Assembly: GCA_964611145.1 (NCBI GenBank)
Contig: CAZSYM010000002.1
Span: 1-64,000 of the forward strand
Source of the DNA: WFQV01 sp964611145
GTDB lineage: Bacteria > Bacteroidota > Ignavibacteria > Ignavibacteriales > Melioribacteraceae
Direction: 5' to 3'
Length of the DNA: 64,000 nt
Part shown: positions 8,460-17,529 of the stretch, one piece after another
Position numbering within the stretch: position 1 is the first letter of the stretch
Layout: each line of letters starts with the position of its first letter
Made by a program: the position numbers and the translations under genes
Notes under the pieces: model-generated
The model's input: the letters and a program-made list of their open reading frames with translations, nothing else
Databases searched by the model: none
What the model was told of the DNA's origin: nothing

Positions 8460-9293
8460 TTAATGTTCTAAATGCATAGCCATGCCAACAAACAGGGCTG
8501 TTAAAATAGTGAAAATATATGCTTGAATAAAAGCGACCAAAATTTCCAAAAGTTCGATAAAAAGCGCAAAAGCCACGGAGACGGGCGCTACAAAATAAGA
8601 GTGCAAAATAAAAATCAAACCTATTAAAGAAAAAATAACCGTATGTCCCGCAATCATATTCGCAAACAAACGAACCGCCAACGCAAAAGGCTTAGTAAAC
8701 AATCCGATAAATTCCACCACGAATAAAACAGGTAGGAAAACCACCGGTACGCCGTGAGGCAACATCGCTTTGAAATAACCGAAGACACCGTATTTCTTCA
8801 TTCCCCCCGCCTGAATTAAAAAGAAAGAAAATACGGCGAGAGTAGCGGTAACGTTTATGTTACTTGTAGCGGTATTACCGTAAGGGACCAAACCAAGAAG
8901 ATTACACGTTAAAATAAAAAAGAAAACCGTTAGCAAATACGGTACATATTTCTTGTATTTTTCCCCGATAGTTACCTTAGCAATATCGTCTCGAACAAAA
9001 ACAATCAGAACTTCCAAAAAATTTGCAAAGCCGCGGGGCACAAGCGATTTTTTATACGAGTTGGAAACCGATTTGAAAACCAGAAAAACAATCAAAAAGG
9101 CGAGCCACAGAAACACAACATGCTTGGTAATCGATATATCCACACCGAAAAGATGCCATTCCGGAAAGTGAATTGTACCAAAAGGCTCCAAGTCTAATTC
9201 CCTTCCGTCCAAGATATGATGCATCATCCACCCGGCACCGCCGGATGCTTCCTTGAGAGTATCAACTACCGCTTTTGCCGTATCCGCAACCAT
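8460..9293 (-). CDS. atpB: F-type ATP synthase a subunit
   Basis: Integral membrane stator that forms the proton half-channels. The conserved arginine is Arg208 in LAVRLFANMIAGH, and the C-terminal FIELLEILVAFIQAYIFTILTALFVGMA segment matches the family. About 60 extra-membrane residues precede the first helix, a common arrangement in Chlorobi and Bacteroidota. Length is 277 residues. It heads the atpB-E-F-H-A-G block and follows a small membrane protein by 5 bases. Confidence 0.95.
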   Translation of the reverse strand: MVADTAKAVVDTLKEASGGAGWMMHHILDGRELDLEPFGTIHFPEWHLFGVDISITKHVVFLWLAFLIVFLVFKSVSNSYKKSLVPRGFANFLEVLIVFVRDDIAKVTIGEKYKKYVPYLLTVFFFILTCNLLGLVPYGNTATSNINVTATLAVFSFFLIQAGGMKKYGVFGYFKAMLPHGVPVVFLPVLFVVEFIGLFTKPFALAVRLFANMIAGHTVIFSLIGLIFILHSYFVAPVSVAFALFIELLEILVAFIQAYIFTILTALFVGMAMHLEH

Positions 9294-9298
9294 TCTAA

Positions 9299-9685
9299 CT
9301 ATTTGCTTTTGTTGTAATTATGAAAAAATCTTATTTCTAAAAACAGTTGAACAAAATAAAATACAAAGAATACTAATATAAATTCATACAAATCAATTTT
9401 CAAGAATTTTATCACAATAATTATTCCCGCTAACATAAACAAAACCCTAACTCCCAATCCTCCCAAATTCTTTTTTATAAAATCACTCGAAGAGGATTCG
9501 AAGGAAAAAACAAACAAAGCAACAGCGCTAAAAGTGTTCAAAAAATTCAAGACAAGAGCATACGTTGTGGCATGGAACAAGGAATCGCTCACCAGAAGGG
9601 CAAGATGCAAAAAATAAAACAGAAAAAAAAGAACCAGATATGAAACGACAACCCAAAGTAATTTAACGAGTTTTCTTTTTTTCAT
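9299..9685 (-). CDS. Small four-helix membrane protein of the atp operon (AtpI-like position)
   Basis: A 128-residue very hydrophobic protein with about four predicted membrane segments, a basic N-terminus (MKKRKLVK) and a basic end (RFFHNYNKSK). It overlaps the preceding AtpZ-like gene by 23 bases and ends 5 bases before atpB, the position held by AtpI-type assembly factors elsewhere. Sequence alone does not prove AtpI homology; a role in assembly of the c ring is inference from context. Confidence 0.75.
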   Translation of the reverse strand: MKKRKLVKLLWVVVSYLVLFFLFYFLHLALLVSDSLFHATTYALVLNFLNTFSAVALFVFSFESSSSDFIKKNLGGLGVRVLFMLAGIIIVIKFLKIDLYEFILVFFVFYFVQLFLEIRFFHNYNKSK

Positions 9686-9914
9686 TTATTTTCAAGACCT
9701 CTTTAATAAAATTATAAATGGCGGCAAAGCTGCCGAAGAAGGAAAAAGAAACGGTAAGCCATGGAAACGTGGAGAATTTTTCGTCGAGCCATTTACCCAA
9801 AAAGAACATTCCCACAACGGTAACAGCCAATTGAGTGCCCAATCCCATATAGGGCGCCAATTGCCTAATGGTTTTGCCCGAGCTTTTAGTCGGTTCATTC
9901 TTCCGAGATTTCAT
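9663..9914 (-). CDS. AtpZ/AtpI-family ATP synthase-associated protein
   Basis: An 83-residue protein with two membrane helices around PYMGLGTQLAVTVVGMFFLG and WLTVSFSFFGSFAAIYNFI, separated by KWLDEKFST. This Gly-rich two-helix pattern is that of the AtpZ/AtpI family, found at the head of many atp operons and linked to Mg2+/Ca2+ transport or c-ring assembly. It overlaps the bactofilin gene by 20 bases upstream and the next membrane gene by 23 bases downstream, so all three are probably translationally coupled. Confidence 0.85.
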   Translation of the reverse strand: MKSRKNEPTKSSGKTIRQLAPYMGLGTQLAVTVVGMFFLGKWLDEKFSTFPWLTVSFSFFGSFAAIYNFIKEVLKINEKKKTR

Positions 9915-10257
9915 CTTTCGACATTTCGCTTTTGCCGTCGAAAACAGCGCCTTCTTCCACGACCAAAATTCTGGCTTTCAAGTCCCCTTTCAATTTTGAA
10001 CCGCTTTCCAAAATCGCTTTTTGATCCGCATGCAAAGAACCTTCCACAACGCCGCCGAGGGTAACGTTCTGCGCCTTTATTTCACCCTTAATTTCCGCCG
10101 TTTCCCCTATCGTAAGATTGCCGTTCACAAGAATATCGCCGTTCATTATTCCATCGATTCTCAAATTTCCATCGGAATAAATTCTTCCTTCGACTTTTAC
10201 ACTTGCGCTTAGGATACTAACATCCCCTACGTCTTGCACTTGTTTGTTTTTAGACAT
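9895..10257 (-). CDS. Bactofilin (polymer-forming cytoskeletal protein)
   Basis: A 120-residue protein with the bactofilin core (about residues 14-105): a repetitive beta-helix rich in G and hydrophobics, with VEGRIYSDGNLRIDGIMNGDI and LGGVVEGSLHADQKAIL. Bactofilins polymerise without nucleotide into filaments that localise envelope enzymes. The M23 peptidase gene ends 12 bases upstream, a pairing seen in many bacteria where the filament recruits the peptidase. ATG 10257 has AAAGGAG before it. Confidence 0.94.
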   Translation of the reverse strand: MSKNKQVQDVGDVSILSASVKVEGRIYSDGNLRIDGIMNGDILVNGNLTIGETAEIKGEIKAQNVTLGGVVEGSLHADQKAILESGSKLKGDLKARILVVEEGAVFDGKSEMSKDEISEE

Positions 10258-10269
10258 TTTACTTCTCCT

Positions 10270-11112
10270 TTACTCTATTAAAAACTTTTCAGGATTCAAA
10301 GGTTTTCCATTTTCCCAAATTTCAAAATGCAGATGAGGGCCCGATGTCCGCGTGCCCGTATTACCCGAAAGAGCAATTATTTCACCCTGCTCGGCATAAT
10401 CGCGCTCCTTTTTCAAAAGTCGGGAACAATGCTTGTAAACGGTTATAAATCCCCCGCCGTGCTTAAGTATCAATGTATAACCCCATTCGGTAGTATAATC
10501 CGCAAAAATCACAAGTCCGCCAAGTGCGGCATGGACGGGCTGACCGATTGGCACCGCAAAGTCAATTCCGAAATGCCCCTTGTCCGGTTCAAATCCACGC
10601 GAAATATACCCCGCGACAGGTTTAATGAAAATTATTTTTTCCTTGTCCCGCTTGCCCAATAATCTTTTAAAGAAATTAACAACGGAGGCAAATATATTCC
10701 CCTGCGCCGGTTCATGTGTGGTTTCGTCTATTCGGAGGGAATCCAAAGCCGCGGAATCCGCTATGGAAGAATCCGCTCCCGCTAAAGCCAAAGCAAATCT
10801 TAGCCTCTTATTCACAGAAGCGATTTCGTTTAACTCCTCCGTTAAAAGATAAACTTGTTTTTCCAACTGTTTGATTCTCTTTTCCTGAAGCGTCAGTTTT
10901 TCGTTCTCAATAAAAAACATCCACTTCTTGGCAGGAGTAAGGGCAAGTACAGTGATTGTAATAATGAACACGGTAAAGGAATACCAAAACAAAATAAATA
11001 AAAGTCGCAGTAAACTTACCTTGTACCTTTTGGTGCGCAGTACAGGGAGATTGGGAGTGATGTAAACGGACGAACGTTTTATTTTTTCGAAACTAAAAAT
11101 TTCAACCTCCAA
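10270..11112 (-). CDS. M23 (LytM-type) peptidoglycan endopeptidase, membrane anchored
   Basis: Likely cell-wall cross-link hydrolase. A short basic cytoplasmic part is followed by one membrane helix (about 33-62), a coiled coil (about 70-110), a linker, and an M23 domain (about 168-278). Zinc ligands are all present: His and Asp of GHFGIDF near residue 181 and the HLHFEIW motif near 260, so it should be active. The start is uncertain: the only usual start codon is TTG at 11112, but a GGAGG overlaps codons 2-3 and would suit the in-frame ATT at 11100. It heads the bactofilin-atp operon. Confidence 0.9.
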   Translation of the reverse strand: MEVEIFSFEKIKRSSVYITPNLPVLRTKRYKVSLLRLLFILFWYSFTVFIITITVLALTPAKKWMFFIENEKLTLQEKRIKQLEKQVYLLTEELNEIASVNKRLRFALALAGADSSIADSAALDSLRIDETTHEPAQGNIFASVVNFFKRLLGKRDKEKIIFIKPVAGYISRGFEPDKGHFGIDFAVPIGQPVHAALGGLVIFADYTTEWGYTLILKHGGGFITVYKHCSRLLKKERDYAEQGEIIALSGNTGTRTSGPHLHFEIWENGKPLNPEKFLIE

Positions 11113-11125
11113 TTAATCGTTTTCG

Positions 11126-11133
11126 CAAATATA
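11126..11133 (-). promoter_or_regulatory. Bacteroidota-type -7 element for the M23-bactofilin-atp operon
   Basis: Minus-strand TATATTTG matches TAnnTTTG exactly and lies 13 bases before the TTG start of the M23 gene. No clear TTG element is seen 19-20 bases upstream. A transcript from here would have a very short leader. Confidence 0.5.
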
Positions 11134-11281
11134 AAAAAACCAATGTTGAAAGTCTTAAAAGATTTCGTTCCTGCATTCCGGAAAGGATAAAATTCTCCGA
11201 CCGATTTTTAGAACGCCAAACAATTTTAGCCGAATATCGTTATATTTATTTTTTCATTTTGAACAACTGCCGGGAGTAAAG

Positions 11282-14200
11282 ATGAGCCGTTTTAATAATT
11301 TCATATTCGCTTTCCTTTTTATTTTAACCACACTTTTATCTTTTCATTTTCTCACCGAAACCGCTGAAAAGGGTGCGGAGGGAATGGAAGAAAAAACAGG
11401 CGCCTTGGAAGCTTTAAACTTTTGGACTCGCAGCAGAGCCTATCCTCAAAAAGACATTCCGAAGGACAAATTTTTTAAGGCATTCATACATCTAAAAAAG
11501 GAAAGAGAGAGTCGTTCGGTGAAAACCGAAGGGACATCTCCCTGGCGAGCTATGGGACCGCTGAATGTTCCCGGGCGCACAATTAGCCTCGCAGTGAATC
11601 CACAAAACTCCAAGACACTCTTTGCCGGTGCCGCCACGGGCGGACTGTGGCGCACTTACGACGATACGCATTCATGGCATTGGCAAAGAATTGATACCGG
11701 ATTTCCCACTCTGGGTGTAATGGCTATCGCAATTGACCCGGCAGATAGCAACACTATTTACATCGGCACGGGGGAAACATACGGCGCACATCAATCGCTG
11801 GGAGGTTACGTAGTCAGAACCACACGCGGAAGCTACGGAATAGGCATTCTGAAAACCACCGACGGCGGGAAAACGTGGACCAAGAGTCTTGATTGGACAT
11901 TCGATCAACAAAGGGGCGTGGAAGATATCGCAATAAATCCTAAAAATTCCTCAACGATTTTTGCGGCTACTTCCGTCGGAATATACAGAACTTATAACGG
12001 CGGGGAAAATTGGGAAAAGGTTCTGAACGTTGAAATGGGAGAAGATATAATTATAAATCCTTCCGACACAAATAAAATTTTGGTCTCCAGCGGAAACTTG
12101 GGAAGCGCGGATGCCGGTATTTACCGCTCCACCGACGGCGGTTCCACATGGGTAAAATCAAACGACATCCCCTACTTCACGGGCAAAACATTGATGGATT
12201 ATTACGCCGCAAATCCCGACATCGTTTATGCAAGCGTAGCCGATAGCCTCGAAGGAAAAGGGCTTTACAAAACCACCGACTTCGGAAATAGTTGGACTTT
12301 AATTAACGACGACGACGTGCCTCGCTATCAAGGATTCTTTGCACATTGGGTCGCCATTCATCCAACCGACTCCAAGCAAATAGTGTACGCCGGTGTAAAT
12401 ATTTTCAAATCCACCGATGGCGGTTATCACTTCTCCTCTGTCGGAGGGACACACGTTGATCATCACAATTACGCTCATGACCCCAACAATCCGAATATTC
12501 TCTACATTGCTTGCGACGGAGGAGTTTACCGCTCCATAAATTTCGGGAGTAGTTATGTAAACATCGGAGGCGGATTACAAACTTCTCAATTCTACAACGG
12601 ATTTTCATGTTCCTATTCCGATTCGAATCTGGTACTGGGCGGCTTACAAGATAATAACACGGTGATTTACAGAGGAAACAAAAAGAATTGGAAAAGGGTA
12701 ATAGGAGGCGACGGTTCTTGGTCAGCCGTAAATTCCGTAAACGATAATATTATTTACGGTTCTTGGCAATACGACAACATTCAGCGTTCCAAAGATAGGG
12801 GCAATTCTTTTACCGATATTACCAACGGACTTTATGGCGACGCCGCTTTTATAGCGCCCTATGTTATTTCGGAATCCAATCCCAATATACTTTACACGGG
12901 TAGAACAAGGGTTTTCAAGACGACAAACGGCGGAGATTCATGGGAAGCTGTAAGCAACGATTTGGATAGAAATCAAATTTTATCGATGGCGGTTTACTCC
13001 AAAAATCCCGATATTGTGCTTGTAGCCACAGCGCCAATCCACAGGCATAGCCACATATACAAAACCACCGACGGCGGGGGCAGTTGGCTGAACATAACGG
13101 GCAACCTTCCCGACCGGTATCCGATGGACGTTGCAATAGACCCTGCGCATCCGAACGTGTTCTACGTTGTTTACGGAGGATACGGAAGCGGACATGTCTT
13201 CAAATCCACAAATTACGGCGTTAGCTGGATGAATATCACACACACTTTGGAAGACGTTCCCACACTTTCGATTGCAATCGACCCCGTAAACACGGATTAT
13301 ATTTACGTAGGAAACGATCTCGGCGTTTTCGTATCCTCGGACGGCGGGGCAAATTGGAACACTTACAGCGACGGGCTTCCTTACGGTTGTATGGCAATGG
13401 ATTTGCGCGTTTCCGTTCCCGACCGCTCTCTTTGGGTAGCTACGCATGGCAACGGAGCCTATAAACGCTCTCTGCTATTTCAGCCCGATTTTTACATCAC
13501 GGTAGGCTTGCTTAACTTTCATTCTTTGACGCTAGTGGGAAAAAAATTAACCTTTGCCGCCAAGGTAACAAATATCGGCACTAAAACTCAAACGGACGAT
13601 TACACAATGGAAGCTCGATTGCTTTCCCCCGAAGGAGTGGAGGTTTACAAGAACACACAAACATTCTGTTGCTTGAACGCGGGAGGTTCAAAAACGATTA
13701 ACTTCGACGGCGGTTATACTCCCCAGGCTCCAGGTTATTACGTTTTCCAACTAATATCCAAAGGGAATTCACAAATGCCGGGAGAAGACACTACTCGACA
13801 AACGATTCATGTAATTCAGCTCCCTTCGATTGCAAATGCCAAGGTCGAAAAAATAGATAAACCTTTTGAATTCATCACCGACGGAAGTTACTTTAACGGA
13901 GACGACGTTCAGAAAAAAGTGCTTTTGCCTTTCCGATTCACATTCGATAATTATACTTACGACAAGGTTCAAATAAGCACCAACGGTTGGATTGAATTCG
14001 GAACAGGGCAAGACGGTTCCCTGCGCGGACTTTCCACATCCTCACAAATAGGAAATATAGGAGCAAATCAAAACGGGAGTTTAGCCTCCACATCCAGGCC
14101 AACTAAAGTTCTGGGGCCCTGGTGGGAAGACCTTAACGCCGACGGGAGCGGATTAGTACGCTACACAACGATTGGTACCGCACCGAATAGAACTTTTATT

Positions 14201-14824
14201 TGCCAGTGGGAACGAATGCGGGCTTATTACGATAATACTCTAACATCCACGCGAGTAAGTTTCCAAGTGCGCCTCTACGAAACAAGCAACAAAATAGAAT
14301 TTTGTTACGGACACGTCGAGCGAGGAACTTTTGCAGGACCGGATATCGGCGCAATGATTGGCTTCAAAGACCATATTGGTGGCGACTACCATTTTTACGA
14401 CATCGCCGCGGGAGGAGTGGAAGCGGCTTCGGATATTATTACGGATTTATCTCCTCTTACGGATTGGCCCGGAGAAAACACGGCTTATGTCATTTACACC
14501 GAACCCAACGACGTAGAAACTCAAAAAGGGATTTCGCCCATTCTTTTCTCCCTTTCTCAAAACTTTCCCAATCCCTTTAACCCTTCCACCACGATAAAAT
14601 ATTCGATTCCGCATACATCGGGAAATTCCACTCGGGCACAAAAAGTCGAACTTTCGGTTTATAATTCCCTCGGACAAAAAATAGCAACACTCGTAAACAA
14701 AGCACAAGCGCCGGGGAATTACATTGTCCGATTTAACGCCAAGAATCTTCCCAGCGGTGTTTATTTTTACAGACTCCGAGCGGGAAACTTTTCGGCAACC
14801 AAAAAGATGATTCTACTCAAATAA
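11282..14824 (+). CDS. Giant secreted beta-propeller (BNR/VPS10-like) protein with T9SS C-terminal sorting domain
   Basis: A 1180-residue exported protein. An N-terminal hydrophobic signal (about 5-25) is followed by a long Asp-box/sialidase-like propeller (about 85-740) with many repeats of the type YKTTDGGxSW, as in VPS10 and xyloglucanase folds. Then comes a CARDB/Ig-like domain (about 745-850), a beta-sandwich resembling Nidogen-like modules of secreted Bacteroidota proteins (about 865-1070), and a type A T9SS sorting domain (about 1090-1180) with NFPNPFNPSTTI, SVYNSLGQKIATLV and LPSGVYFYRL. No catalytic residues could be assigned. GGGAG lies 6 bases before the ATG. The GC-richer, repeat-rich coding contrasts with neighbours. 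Confidence 0.92.
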   Translation: MSRFNNFIFAFLFILTTLLSFHFLTETAEKGAEGMEEKTGALEALNFWTRSRAYPQKDIPKDKFFKAFIHLKKERESRSVKTEGTSPWRAMGPLNVPGRTISLAVNPQNSKTLFAGAATGGLWRTYDDTHSWHWQRIDTGFPTLGVMAIAIDPADSNTIYIGTGETYGAHQSLGGYVVRTTRGSYGIGILKTTDGGKTWTKSLDWTFDQQRGVEDIAINPKNSSTIFAATSVGIYRTYNGGENWEKVLNVEMGEDIIINPSDTNKILVSSGNLGSADAGIYRSTDGGSTWVKSNDIPYFTGKTLMDYYAANPDIVYASVADSLEGKGLYKTTDFGNSWTLINDDDVPRYQGFFAHWVAIHPTDSKQIVYAGVNIFKSTDGGYHFSSVGGTHVDHHNYAHDPNNPNILYIACDGGVYRSINFGSSYVNIGGGLQTSQFYNGFSCSYSDSNLVLGGLQDNNTVIYRGNKKNWKRVIGGDGSWSAVNSVNDNIIYGSWQYDNIQRSKDRGNSFTDITNGLYGDAAFIAPYVISESNPNILYTGRTRVFKTTNGGDSWEAVSNDLDRNQILSMAVYSKNPDIVLVATAPIHRHSHIYKTTDGGGSWLNITGNLPDRYPMDVAIDPAHPNVFYVVYGGYGSGHVFKSTNYGVSWMNITHTLEDVPTLSIAIDPVNTDYIYVGNDLGVFVSSDGGANWNTYSDGLPYGCMAMDLRVSVPDRSLWVATHGNGAYKRSLLFQPDFYITVGLLNFHSLTLVGKKLTFAAKVTNIGTKTQTDDYTMEARLLSPEGVEVYKNTQTFCCLNAGGSKTINFDGGYTPQAPGYYVFQLISKGNSQMPGEDTTRQTIHVIQLPSIANAKVEKIDKPFEFITDGSYFNGDDVQKKVLLPFRFTFDNYTYDKVQISTNGWIEFGTGQDGSLRGLSTSSQIGNIGANQNGSLASTSRPTKVLGPWWEDLNADGSGLVRYTTIGTAPNRTFICQWERMRAYYDNTLTSTRVSFQVRLYETSNKIEFCYGHVERGTFAGPDIGAMIGFKDHIGGDYHFYDIAAGGVEAASDIITDLSPLTDWPGENTAYVIYTEPNDVETQKGISPILFSLSQNFPNPFNPSTTIKYSIPHTSGNSTRAQKVELSVYNSLGQKIATLVNKAQAPGNYIVRFNAKNLPSGVYFYRLRAGNFSATKKMILLK

Positions 14825-14827
14825 AGA

Positions 14828-15736
14828 ATGAGAACAATCGTCATAGCGGGAGGACGAGGACTAATCGGTAGCGCTTTGGCTCGTAAGCTGAGGGAAAGGA
14901 ATTACAGCATAAAAATTCTGACGCGCGAGAAAAGTCTTCAAGACGCCTCCCCTTTTGTATATTGGAACCCCGAGAGCGGTGAAATTGAAAAAGAAAAATT
15001 ATTACCGACGGACGTTGTAATAAATCTGGCGGGCGAAAACATTGCAAACGGACGTTGGACAAAAAGCAAAAAAGGAAAGATATTACAAAGTAGAATTGAT
15101 TCAACCCGTTTTCTTTATTCTCTTTTCGCTTCGTCCGGAATCAAAAAATTCATCTCCGCATCTGCGGTAGGATATTACGGCACCGTCACAACGGACAAAG
15201 TATTCGACGAATACGCCCCGCCAGGAAAGGATTTTTTGGCAAAGGTATGTACCCAATGGGAAAACGAAGCGCTTAAATTTTCGGAAGTAAATATCCCGAC
15301 CGCAATACTTCGCATCGGGGTGGTACTGAGCAAAGAAGGAGGCGCGTTCAAAAAATTAACCGCTTCTTTGAACTTCGGAGTTATCAACTCATTGGGAAAA
15401 GGCAATCAGATTTTACCGTGGATTCACATGGACGATTTAACGGAAATGATTATTTTCCTAATCAAAAACCAATCTCTCGAGGGAATTTTTAACGCCGTTG
15501 CGCCCGATCCGATTTCGTTCAACGAGTTTGTTCAGGAAATTACAAAACTCAAGAAAGTCATACGGCTGCCGAACGTGCCCGCTTTTTTGATAAAGCTCCT
15601 TCTCGGTGAAATGAGCGGAATGGTTTTGGAAGGCTCGAAAGTTTCCGCCGATAAAATAATTTCTCGCGGATTTAATTTTCAGTATCCCGATATAAAATCG
15701 GCATTGGAAAATCTTTTTGCCAGCGGAGAACAATAG
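14828..15736 (+). CDS. TIGR01777-family SDR epimerase-like protein (YfcH type)
   Basis: A 302-residue extended short-chain dehydrogenase-like protein. The NAD(P)-binding GGRGLIGSALARKL is at the N-terminus, VVINLAGENIANGRWT at about 58-73 and GYYG near 118 are family signatures, and the C-terminal DUF1731 part has RLPNVPAFLIKLLLGEMSGMVLEGSKVS. The substrate of this family is unknown. It starts 3 bases after the stop of the T9SS protein and is probably cotranscribed with it, though a functional link is not evident. It is convergent with the next gene, 9 bases away, and no terminator is seen between. Confidence 0.92.
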   Translation: MRTIVIAGGRGLIGSALARKLRERNYSIKILTREKSLQDASPFVYWNPESGEIEKEKLLPTDVVINLAGENIANGRWTKSKKGKILQSRIDSTRFLYSLFASSGIKKFISASAVGYYGTVTTDKVFDEYAPPGKDFLAKVCTQWENEALKFSEVNIPTAILRIGVVLSKEGGAFKKLTASLNFGVINSLGKGNQILPWIHMDDLTEMIIFLIKNQSLEGIFNAVAPDPISFNEFVQEITKLKKVIRLPNVPAFLIKLLLGEMSGMVLEGSKVSADKIISRGFNFQYPDIKSALENLFASGEQ

Positions 15737-15745
15737 CACAAAATC

Positions 15746-16726
15746 TCAATACTCGACCAACAAATTTCCTTTCTTCAAATAATTCGGGAGATACCGCAAC
15801 ACATAGGGAAAATCTTCCGCTTTCACCGCCAGGCTTATCTTTCCACCTCCCGCCCCGCTTTGCTCAAAGAACTTAAATCGAGAAAGTATTTCCTCGGCGG
15901 ACTCCCCGTGTAAAAATCGTACGGAAGCAAGAGACCTGAGAGGATGTTTATATGCCCTGAATTTCTCCTTGATAAAATAAAAACTCGCCAGTCTTGCAAG
16001 CCGAGAATTATAATCCACAAAAAAGCAACATGCATCCCGAAAATCCCCGACTATGTTCAAAACGGCACTGTTTAATTGCGAGGTGGAAAAACCGTTTTTC
16101 ATCAGATAAAAATCGGAGGTTATTTCGTCGTTTAAAACTATTCCGTATTTTTTCCCCGAACGCAGAATTTCGTTTTTGACATTCAACATATCTTTGGAAG
16201 GAACAAACAACAAGGTCAAGGGATATGGCATATCGATAAACTTCGAAACATAAGAAGAATCCGCATCCGAGGGCAAGAGAATCAACAGAGCGATGTTGGT
16301 TCGTTTTCGTTTTACTCTATTGCTTTTCAAAAGTCTGATTTCAAAAACGGTAATGTTCTTCTCCTTCAGTTCAATCCACGTACCATTCTTTTTCTTTCTA
16401 ACCATGCAATCAAGATTCGCCGTCGCATTACAAATATCCCTTATCAAAATCGGCATTATCACATCGTTAGGAACAAGCACGCGCAACAAATAATTGTTTC
16501 TTTTATTCGGGGATTTTTTGAAAAAGATTTTTTTTCGCCAGCTCTCCAGTATTCCGAAATCATCCAATGTTTCGGCAACATGTTGTTCCACAAGCGAAGG
16601 AGAGACGGACGGGGTTTTTTCGGGCGTATTCTTCCGCACAATTTCCGCGATAACGTTCAATAGCAAAATAACAAAGGCAACGATAATAAGCGTTGCAATT
16701 ATTTTGCGTTTCAGGGACAATGGCAT
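15746..16726 (-). CDS. Unknown anchored extracytoplasmic protein (possible divergent polysaccharide deacetylase fold)
   Basis: A 326-residue protein with a basic start and one hydrophobic anchor (about 9-29), a Pro/Ser linker, and a soluble domain. The part PYPLTLLFVPSKDMLNVKNEI followed by GIVLND resembles the strand pattern of divergent polysaccharide deacetylase (YibQ-type) proteins, but the usual His/Asp metal ligands cannot be placed, so this is weak. The gene begins 9 bases after the enoyl-CoA hydratase gene and is the last of a three-gene minus-strand set. Function unknown. Confidence 0.7.
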   Translation of the reverse strand: MPLSLKRKIIATLIIVAFVILLLNVIAEIVRKNTPEKTPSVSPSLVEQHVAETLDDFGILESWRKKIFFKKSPNKRNNYLLRVLVPNDVIMPILIRDICNATANLDCMVRKKKNGTWIELKEKNITVFEIRLLKSNRVKRKRTNIALLILLPSDADSSYVSKFIDMPYPLTLLFVPSKDMLNVKNEILRSGKKYGIVLNDEITSDFYLMKNGFSTSQLNSAVLNIVGDFRDACCFFVDYNSRLARLASFYFIKEKFRAYKHPLRSLASVRFLHGESAEEILSRFKFFEQSGAGGGKISLAVKAEDFPYVLRYLPNYLKKGNLLVEY

Positions 16727-16735
16727 TTTTCGTTT

Positions 16736-17518
16736 TTATTTGTTCTTAAATACGGGTTTACGTTTCTCCAAAAAAGCCGTTGTTCCTTCCTTAAAATCTT
16801 CCGAGCCGCAACAAATAGCGAAAAGGCTGGCTTCAAGGTTCATTCCCTCGGTCTTGTTCAATTCACCGCTACTAACGACAGCCTTGGTTGCCATCCGAAC
16901 CGCTATCTGTCCTTTGGATGCTATTTTCTCCGCCATTTCCCACGCCTTTTGCAAAAGCTCCTCCGGCTCGTAAACATGATTAACCAATCCGACGCGATAA
17001 GCTTCTTGCGCATCTATCATATCACCGGTAAGAATATATTCCAACGCTCGCCCGGTGTTAACAAGCTTTGCAAGTCTTTGCGTTCCTCCGTAACCGGGGA
17101 TTATACCGAGATTAACTTCGGGCTGGCCGAATTTCGCATTCTCGCTTGCCAATCGAATATGGCAGGCAAGAGCCAATTCGCAACCGCCTCCCAAAGCGAA
17201 ACCGTTTACGGCAGCGATAACAGGCTTGCCCAAATTTTCTATCTTCGAAAAGACCTTTTGCCCCTTTTCGGCAAATTGTTTCCCCTTGAGCAGGGACAAT
17301 TTGTTCAGTTCCGAAATATCGGCACCGGCTACAAAAGCCTTTTGCCCCGCACCGGTAATAATTACCACGTTCACCGAATCGTCATTTGCAATTGCAGTAA
17401 ACACCCTGTCCAATTCCTCTATCGTAGCATCGTTCAAAGCGTTAAGTTTATCGGGACGGTTAATTGTGATTTGTGCTATCGAATTTTTAACCTCGAACAA
17501 AATGTTTTGAAAGTCCAT
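16736..17518 (-). CDS. Enoyl-CoA hydratase/isomerase (crotonase family)
   Basis: Hydrates trans-2-enoyl-CoA in fatty acid or short-chain acyl-CoA metabolism. The oxyanion-hole segment AFVAGADISEL, the GGGCELALACHIRLAS motif and QPEVNLGIIPGYGGTQRL are present, with both glutamates expected of true hydratases. The ATG at 17518 is chosen over an in-frame TTG at 17533 because GAGAGGTG precedes it, giving 260 residues. It lies 11 bases after the stop of an outer-membrane protein gene and before an unknown anchored protein; no other beta-oxidation gene is near. Confidence 0.94.
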   Translation of the reverse strand: MDFQNILFEVKNSIAQITINRPDKLNALNDATIEELDRVFTAIANDDSVNVVIITGAGQKAFVAGADISELNKLSLLKGKQFAEKGQKVFSKIENLGKPVIAAVNGFALGGGCELALACHIRLASENAKFGQPEVNLGIIPGYGGTQRLAKLVNTGRALEYILTGDMIDAQEAYRVGLVNHVYEPEELLQKAWEMAEKIASKGQIAVRMATKAVVSSGELNKTEGMNLEASLFAICCGSEDFKEGTTAFLEKRKPVFKNK

Positions 17519-17529
17519 AATCACCTCTC

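Noticed and set aside
9692..9898. Short frame overlapping the AtpZ-like gene
   Set aside because: Other reading frame of the same strand; the AtpZ-like frame has the family pattern and proper overlaps.
15740..15760. Hypothetical regulatory site between the convergent yfcH-like and unknown genes
   Set aside because: Only nine bases lie between the stops; no structure.
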